DNA from: Coccinella septempunctata
Lineage: Eukaryota > Arthropoda > Insecta > Coleoptera > Coccinellidae
Direction: 5' to 3'
DNA: 64,000 bases
Assembly (NCBI RefSeq): GCF_907165205.1
Contig: NC_058196.1
Location: forward strand, 18,580,501-18,644,500
In this document: positions 57,025-64,000 of the stretch, piece by piece
Numbering within the stretch: the stretch's first letter is position 1
How the letters are laid out: each line of letters starts with the position of its first letter
Position numbers and translations under genes: made by a program
Notes under the pieces: model-generated
Seen by the model: the letters and a program-made list of their open reading frames with translations, nothing else
Database searches by the model: none
What the model was told of the DNA's origin: nothing

Positions 57025-57950
57025 TACGAGGATGTATTGATATCTAGTTAGCCTAGACGAATTCCATGCATAAAAAAAATATTGCGTTACTATAGCAACT
57101 AACAAAAACCCATTAGAAGTGTCAATGTGAAGTTTGAGGTCAAAAAAGTAAACAAGAGTTACGCAATAAATTAAAAGAAAGAAGGGTTAAGAGGTAAGCA
57201 GATTTACGAGGATATGCTTAATACCCTTGGCGATCAATGTCCTTCGTATGCGACCGTGAAAATTTGGATTGCAAGCTTCAAAAGAGGTGAATTTTCCAGT
57301 GAAGATGATGACCGATCGGGAAGGCCAGTTTCTGTGTCAGTCCCCGAAAATATCGATGCAGTTCATGAGATGATTTTATCAGTCCGTCGAATTAGGCTGA
57401 AACGGATATCTGAAGCACTGAATATTTCATACGAACGTGTTCATCCTATAGTTCACGTTAATTTGGACTTAGAAAAATTGCTGCCAAATGAATCCTAAAT
57501 GTTTGAATATTGACTAAAAGCGTGCAAGGGTAGAAGTATCGCGTTCGATTTGTGCTCGATTTGAAAACGATGTAGACCGAATTGTTACTATGGATGAGAC
57601 TTGGGTACATTTCTACGGTCCAGAAACAAAGCAACAATCGATGGAATGGCGATACTCTGGTTTTTCAAGACCTAAGAAGTTTCGTGTCCAAAAATCTGCT
57701 GGAAAAGTTCTTGCCTCAGTTTTTTGGGATAGCCATGGAGTAATCATGATTGATTTTTTGGATAAGGGTAGAACAATAACCGGAGATTACTATTCGACAT
57801 TACTGACCACTCTACGGGATAAAATTAAAGAGAAAAGACACGGAAAGCTATCCAAAGTTATTTTGTTTTTGCAGGACAACGCCCCTTCACACAACTCTCA
57901 TTCACACAAATTTGCCCATTCAAACGTTTTCGACCAATATTGACTGAGAT
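57025..57950 (+). pseudogene. Mariner element and transposase, copy 2 (3' truncated)
   Basis: It begins with a complete left TIR (TACGAGGATGTATTGATATC). The first 35 codons or so of the transposase are deleted; GLRGKQIYEDMLNTLGDQCPS resumes at about 57186. SGRPVSVSVPENIDAV lacks the stop seen in copy 1. Frameshifts occur near 57480 and between 57560 and 57590. DETWVHFYGPETKQQ carries the first Asp and FLQDNAPSHNS the second. The element ends abruptly at about 57950, before the third Asp and the right TIR. Confidence 0.85.
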
Positions 57951-60624
57951 AGCTATTGGGTAAAATATAAACAATCACCCGGTACCTAATTATTATTATT
58001 ATCTAACAAATTACAGTCGAGGGAAAGCCAACATAAAATAGAGGAAAATTTGAAGAACAACACCATGCGTGGAAAAACAAACTTAACCAAAAATTCTACA
58101 AAAAAAAGCAATGAAACATTAGCATCCGAGGATGGAACATTATTGCTGCGATATTAGAGCACACCAATATCTTGAAATAATTCACAGTAGGTACTTGTGT
58201 TCACAACTTAGGTATATAGTTATAGTTTGGTAAGGGGATTACATTTCACTGCCCCCTAATCAGAGCTGTTCTCACAAAAGGGCCTTCTACAGCTAGCTCT
58301 GCAGTTCCCGAGTTCCAATGAACTCCAGTAGATATTGGAGTTCATTGGAACTCTGGATGAGAGGGCTTCAAGTCCTCATTCCTCCTATAATTCTCTCTTG
58401 GGCATATTGTTGATAGAAATTTTTTCGTTTCTTAGAAGTGAAATATTCCGATTGAAAATCATTGGATTCTCCTTCGAAAGTAAATAAATATTCATTAAAC
58501 CTTAGATAAAAATTCCGCTTTCTTTCGAATACCCTGTAAAACTTCCTCATCAAAATTATGGTGGAAAACAAACATCAAGATTTCAAAAATAATTGAGTTG
58601 AGCCTCTTACGTTAAGGGGCAAGTCTATAAGACACTCCTTGTGATCATAATGAATAAATTTTCGGAATATCAGTGATGGCAAAATCGAAATCACATCAAA
58701 ATTCGATGGAATTTCCAAAAATGTGATAATTTAGTGGTAATTTCTTCTGAAGAATAAGGTCCATGTTGATAGCTACCTAGTTACAACTGCAACCTGAAAA
58801 TATTTTGAAATTTCTCGTCATCGTGGATTAGCCACTGCTAATAAATTTCAGTACTTACAATGTTATGTTGGAGCAACTCGTTTTTTTTTTTCAACCACGA
58901 ATACGTAGAAATTTTGTCGTAAGGGCCATTTCTGGTTAGCAAAATTATGAATTAATCAATTTTAGATTTGGATTGAAATTTAGTTATCTGTATATAAATT
59001 CAACTCGAAAAAAGATTTTGAATGTGTTAATTTTTATTAGATGTTGAATATTATCACCACGATTACGTAAATATCAAAATTCCACTTTTTAGTTCCACTT
59101 CAACTCGAGAAGTTATTTTCAGCTATATAGATACTTCTCCAATTTTCAAATTTTCAAACTACTATTCCAATATGAAATCTAATAACCTTAAATATATTCA
59201 AATAATACATAATTTTTTACATATAAGAAGAAACTCTCACATTAACTACTGAAACTGCCAAAGTCAAAAGGGCGGATAAAAGAGTATTCCACTTTTATAG
59301 ACCATCACATTTATGTTCAACATCAAATAAGTTTTCCATTATAAATTTCATTATATTTTTCAGCTTTTCCTTCAATTTGACTCATAAAATTTATTCAGGA
59401 ATTTTAGAATTAACTTCTGGAATACAACCCATATTATTTTCAAACAAAGAATTCTTCGGGTTTTTTACGTCCAATATTTGGAAAAACAAAGGTAATAAAC
59501 CGTGCGAAATCCCCAAATAACCCAACATCTCTCCTCTGAAGGAAATAAATCTCGCATCCACCCAACCGACTTTTTTAAACAACTCATTAGGATGTTCTAA
59601 ATTGCAGGAGAAGGAGAATCAGCGCCTTGAAAAAAGCATATATATTTGGGGCGATATTTCGAGCCTACGCGAAGTCCTAATGAAAGTGGTCGCAATAAAG
59701 GAGAGGTTGGTTGTGTAAATGAAAAGAGAAGTGTTCTTGTGTTAATAATGACTGCTTTCTTGAGCAAGATAAGTTCGCCTTCGAGGAACGGGGTCGGCAT
59801 ACAAACGTTCCCGAATAACCGGCAGTGCACCAAGGTTTTGCTGAAGGTTTTATATTTCCTGTACACTTAGAAATGAATGCATTGGCGAAAAAGTTAAGGA
59901 GATGATAAAGGCATAATCATTATATTTTATTTTTATTATTATTATTAATAATGAGAGCGAAGAAATTTCTGTAAAGCTCATTAACAAAAATGCACACAGA
60001 GAAATGAAAATTACCAAAAAGTGAAAGGAAGATAGCTCAGTCCAGCAAAAACGAGTGTGTCAAGATAAACTAGTATAATTTTTTCCTCATAAAATAACTA
60101 AATTTTGTAAGTGACATGTGAAATTCACTTCACCAAAACCGCCAATGAGCCAGGTGTCGTAGCAGAAATTTATAAATAAATGATCAGCAATGATAGGGTA
60201 GAAAGAACGCTGAGAATGGAAGTTGAAGAAAATGTGACATTGGGAAATTTGTTACGCTACTGATTGCCCCCAGTTGTAGGAACTTAATTATCTGAAGTTT
60301 GAGTTGCTGCCCTGTGGCGATGACCCAAACTTTTAAATGAACGGTGTAATTCACTTTGTTTGATGTTTAATCACCTTTTACGGTCTGAACGTTGTCTCCT
60401 AGAAATTAGAGCTGTTTATTTGCCTCGAAATGATTCGTTGCCTGTTTTCCCAATTCAACCTGACTATTTTTGGGAAGTCGTGGCTGAACATAGTGGGTGA
60501 AAGTTATGTGTGTCTTTTTTGACCTCACGGTGATTCTCGATAATTTCTCATGCTCGAGAATTCTTCAAGCATAATATAAAGATCGGTTATTATGATTCAT
60601 ACATATCGAGAGAAAGGTTACTAT
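57951..60624. other. Non-coding stretch with one perfect small hairpin
   Basis: No gene recognised in 2.7 kb. A perfect 18-bp hairpin with an 8-nt loop lies at 58310-58353 (stem GAGTTCCAATGAACTCCA). A short TTA microsatellite is at 59929-59950. The frames at 59597-59870 are antisense to each other. Confidence 0.45.
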
Positions 60625-63053
60625 TTAGTCCGAGAGCTGGCAGCAAAAATAACTACCTCATAAGTTACCAAAGGTTTGGTTTGGCACTTTGGTTCAACTT
60701 TATTACCAAAACTTGAAACCGCCCGTCTGCCGGGCGTGAGTGGTCGCCTTATGGGATAAAAAAAATTGAAAAGATGAGAAAAAATCGATTGCAACTTCCT
60801 AATAGTTACCAAGATGAATGTTGTGTCAAAATGGTCTAGGATCTTAACTGAATTGAAATCGTAAGCGTCTGCCAACAGGGGTGGTCGCTATTTCGAAACA
60901 GACGCTGTCAAATATAGGATGGTTCAGAGCATAACCAAGAAATTTTAACCACGTATTCTACATCAAAAATAAGCCCTAGTTTGTCATATAAACATATGTC
61001 GAGAAATGTTTCCTCTCCGAGATACGGGGTGTTAAAATTATAGGAAAAAAAAAAGTTTTTTATTAATAACTTTCACACTGCTTGAAATATTTTTATGAAA
61101 TTTGAGACATAGGTTTTGAGCGTCAAGGATTTTTCTATTCTACCAGTGGCCTCCGTACTGCAGCGAGACTGAATATTTTCAGATAAAAAAATGATACGCC
61201 ACTGGTTTTTCCGACAATAAATATTACTTTTCAAATCCTTTTTTAATTTGGAGCAAATTTGGTTTCTTGACTTTCTGCTGAGCGAGGCACCGTTTCCGGT
61301 TAAAAAAATAAAACACACTCTCATGCATGAAGAAATCGCCAAACTTAAAGATGTTCGAAGTATGACCCATTTTGCTGAACACATAATTCACATCGACGTC
61401 TAATAGATCCGACAGCAGCAGCTAAATTTCGATTTTTTAATTCGTCGCAAGCATTTTAAATACGGCCAATAAGTTTTTCCCTTGAGTTCACAGAAGTCAT
61501 ATGTACGATTTCTTCCAAAAACCCCCATACGAAGTAGTCCAAAGGGGTAATATCGGGGCTCCGTGGAGGCCAACTGACTGGCCCATTACGTCCGATCCAT
61601 GTTTCTGGAAAATTATTATCCAACCAGTACCTCACATTTCTATGAAAGTGGGCTGGACAACCGTCAAGTTGAAACCAAGCCGCTAACCTTGATTCTACTG
61701 GAATATTTTCCCACATATTTGCAAGCTCTGCCATTAGAAATTGTAAAAAATTTTCACCACTAACTCGTTCTGGTAAGAAATAGGGTCCAAATAGGTGATT
61801 ATAATAAACTCCAAGCCAAACATTAACACTAAATTCTATTTGGAAATTTCTTGATCGAATGGGATGTGGATTTTCGTGGGCCCATACATGCTGGTTATGA
61901 AAGTTTACCACGCCCCGACGACTGAAACACGATTCATCAGTCCATTATATGGTATTTAAAAAGTCTCTATTCTGCTCAATTGAACAAAGAATCCACTGGC
62001 AAAAAAATAACCTTTGCTGTTCATCACCTTCTCGTAAACCTTGGACGGGTTGCAAGAATTTTTGACATAGAAAATCGAAGTGTGCGAGCTGCTATTCGAC
62101 TGCTTGTTGTTGGATTCCCATCAAATTCACGAAGTATCCTCCATGGCACACTTTGCTTTCCACAATAAAGAAATTACAGTCTTTTATGGTTATGCTTGTA
62201 TTGAAACGAGTAATTGCAAACCAAAACTGTCATTTAAGTTTTTTAATCAAATTAATCTACCCTAAAAATAGGAGTTGGGTGTGTGTTGAATTTATCTAAT
62301 CTTAGAAAATTGCTACAAAACCGTAGTAACCTTTTTATTGCTATATCAAATTTTTGCGATTTCTTCATGCATGAGAATGTGTTTTATTTTTTTAACCGGA
62401 AACGGTGCCTCGCTCAGCAGAAAGTCAAGAAACCAAATTTGCTCCAAATTAAATAAGGATTTGAAAAGTAATTTTTATTGTCAGAAAAACCTCGCTGCAG
62501 TACGGAGGCCACTGGTAGAATAGAAAAAAAATGATATTATGCAAAAAGTGCTCCTTGACGCTCAAAACCTATGTCTCAAATTTCATAAAAATATTTCAAG
62601 CAGTGTGAAAGTTATTAATAAAAAACTTTTTTTTTTTCTATAATTTTAACAACCCGTATCTCGGAGAGGAAACATTTCTCGACATATGTTTATATGACAA
62701 ACTAGGGCTTATTTTTGATGTAGAATACGTGGTTAAAATTTCTTGGTTATGCTCTGAACCATCCTGTATTTGACAGCGTCTGTTTCGAAATAGCGACCAC
62801 CCCTGTTGGCAGACGCTTACGATTTCAATTCAGTTAAGATCCTAGACCATTTTGACACAACATTCATCTTGGTAACTATTAGGAAGTTGCAATCGATTTT
62901 TTCTCATCTTTTCAATTTTTTTCATCCCATAAGACGACCACTCACGCCCGGCAGACGGGCGGTTTCAAGTTTTGGTAATAAAGTTGAACCAAAGTGCCAA
63001 ACCAAACCTTTGGTAACTTATGAGGTAGTTTTTGCTGCCAGCTCTCGGACTAA
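60625..63053. mobile_element. 2.4-kb inverted-repeat structure containing a DD41D element
   Basis: Left arm 60625-61342 and right arm 62355-63053 are nearly identical inverse copies of about 700 bp; TTAGTCCGAGAGCTGGCAGC faces GCTGCCAGCTCTCGGACTAA. Inside the arms, a second boundary with element-like ends (TAYAGGATGGTTCAGAG) lies at about 60915 and 62768. The structure may thus be a DD41D transposon with TIRs of about 420 bp inserted at the middle of a palindromic MITE of about 570 bp. Mirror frames at 60875-60621 and 62806-63201 give almost the same peptide (MADAYDFNSVKILDHF) because they are the same arm sequence; coding is doubtful. Confidence 0.75.
61456..62163 (-). pseudogene. DD41D (rosa-like) transposase, broken
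   Basis: A Tc1/mariner/IS630-superfamily transposase read on the minus strand. An N-terminal HTH remnant (VPWRILREFDGNPTTSSRI, about 62150-62090) is followed by a frameshift. Then come QPVQGLREGDEQQRLFFCQW, a TAA stop at 61945-61947, and an open frame to 61456. Catalytic residues: D in WTDESCFSRRG, D in FQLDGCPAHF and D in SPDITPLDYFVWG. By count, 41 residues lie between the second and third Asp, the spacing of the DD41D group. All three Asp remain, but the frameshift and the stop break the gene. The N-terminus upstream of about 62163 is missing. Confidence 0.75.
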
Positions 63054-64000
63054 TTGTATTGATGATGTGTTGTTGACTGCTAAATTTCTTGTTTCGTCTC
63101 TTAAAAATCACATAAAAATCACAAACGAAAATTATCCAAATGATTCATCTTTTATATGGGAAATCCATGGCCCACTAACAAAGCTGATTAGGACAACTTG
63201 AGTTTCACAAAAAGTAGGACAGGGACGTAAAAACCGCAAGGCTCTATCTTAAATAGCAAGCCAGAAACCTGGCTGTCTCACCCAAAGTGGGATGCACTGT
63301 ACAATGTGAAATGAGCTACACCTACACAAAATAGATCCGCATAAATGATTGTAGTACAAAAACGAATTTATAATTTCAATATCTTTGTTAATGGCGTTTA
63401 AAATAATTGAAGGCCCATTTTAAAACAATCTAGTGAGAATTTCCAGCTGCCCAAGCAGTACCACTAAATCACCCAGAGTAGAAATATTCTTAGCTCTCCG
63501 TTCAGCAATAAATTACAGTTTTCTACCTTAAGCAACGACAAAATCAAATATATCGGTCGATAAAAGTCCAATTCGGGCCATTCACATAAATAAGAATAAA
63601 ATGTGATTTTTCACGGAATCCAATCTCGTTGCTAATGGTCGGCAATTAGTTTTATTCTTCGCCTCCATCTTAGTTACTGTGGTTGGCCTTATTTTATCTA
63701 CGGTTTATGTGGCTGGGGGCGTTGCTCTAGTAGTTCTTGATTCGTGAATTTCGATGTCATATTGACTATCAGGAGGAACGTTAATTCCAGCAAGGGTGAA
63801 AGGATATTTACATGCTTTCGTCCAATATCTGAACGTCTTAATTTGTATGTTTTACTAACGAGTTGGAACAAAAATATCAATAAAACGATCAAATTTGTAG
63901 TTGTATTCTGCCTTTCACCCATAAGTTAACCCTCTGATGCCCAAGTTTTTTTTCTTTTTTAAAATTATTTCCGTATAGTTTCAAATTAGCTTATGTATAA
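63054..64000. other. Non-coding stretch, nothing recognised
   Basis: The frames at 63698-63922 and 63744-63929 overlap antisense and carry no motif. Confidence 0.4.

Noticed and set aside
62806..63201. 131-residue frame with its mirror copy at 60875-60621
   Set aside because: The similarity of the two peptides comes from the inverted arms being the same DNA; there is no known motif and no codon signal.

Overview
The window looks like intergenic, transposon-rich DNA from an arthropod, most likely an insect (the order cannot be fixed from sequence alone). The DNA is AT-rich. It carries relics or copies of Tc1, mariner, DD41D, pogo, P/THAP, Helitron, R4/Dong, CR1-like and Penelope-like elements, plus many foldback MITEs. 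No host gene with a recognisable product was found. Only two long frames are open and uninterrupted: an R4-clade retrotransposon protein (11728-15426, +) and a Tc1-type transposase (50945-49920, -). The transposase lacks its third catalytic residue.

Layout. 1-11.7 kb: TA-flanked TIR elements, a Helitron with a tandemly repeated 3' end, two 5'-truncated LINE fragments, several MITEs and a foldback element whose arms are tandem repeats. 11.7-15.5 kb: an apparently intact R4/Dong-like element sitting in a TAA microsatellite. 15.6-17.6 kb: a decayed LINE. 19.3-26.1 kb: a large nest in which a palindromic element was split by a 4.4-kb CR1-like LINE and separately by a pogo-type element. 26.7-43 kb: RT scraps, foldback elements, an inverted repeat carrying hammerhead-ribozyme-like cores, a Penelope-type RT relic, a minisatellite split by a MITE, and a 51-bp perfect hairpin with a tRNA-like T-arm in its loop. 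43-49.5 kb: a MITE and a THAP-domain element. 49.5-52.3 kb: a Tc1 element inside a mariner; a second mariner at 57.0 kb gives the matching empty site. 53.9-57.9 kb: a foldback MITE, an LTR-like block with two 71-nt hairpin repeats, a LINE scrap and mariner copy 2. 60.6-63.05 kb: a 2.4-kb inverted-repeat structure around a broken DD41D transposase.

Functionally this is a layered record of insertions rather than a pathway. Autonomous elements (R4, Tc1, mariner, DD41D) sit beside non-autonomous relatives that share their ends. The clearest case is the 719-bp MITE at 53939-54657, which resembles the arms of the DD41D element at 60.9-62.8 kb. All family calls come from reading motifs by eye; no database search was run.
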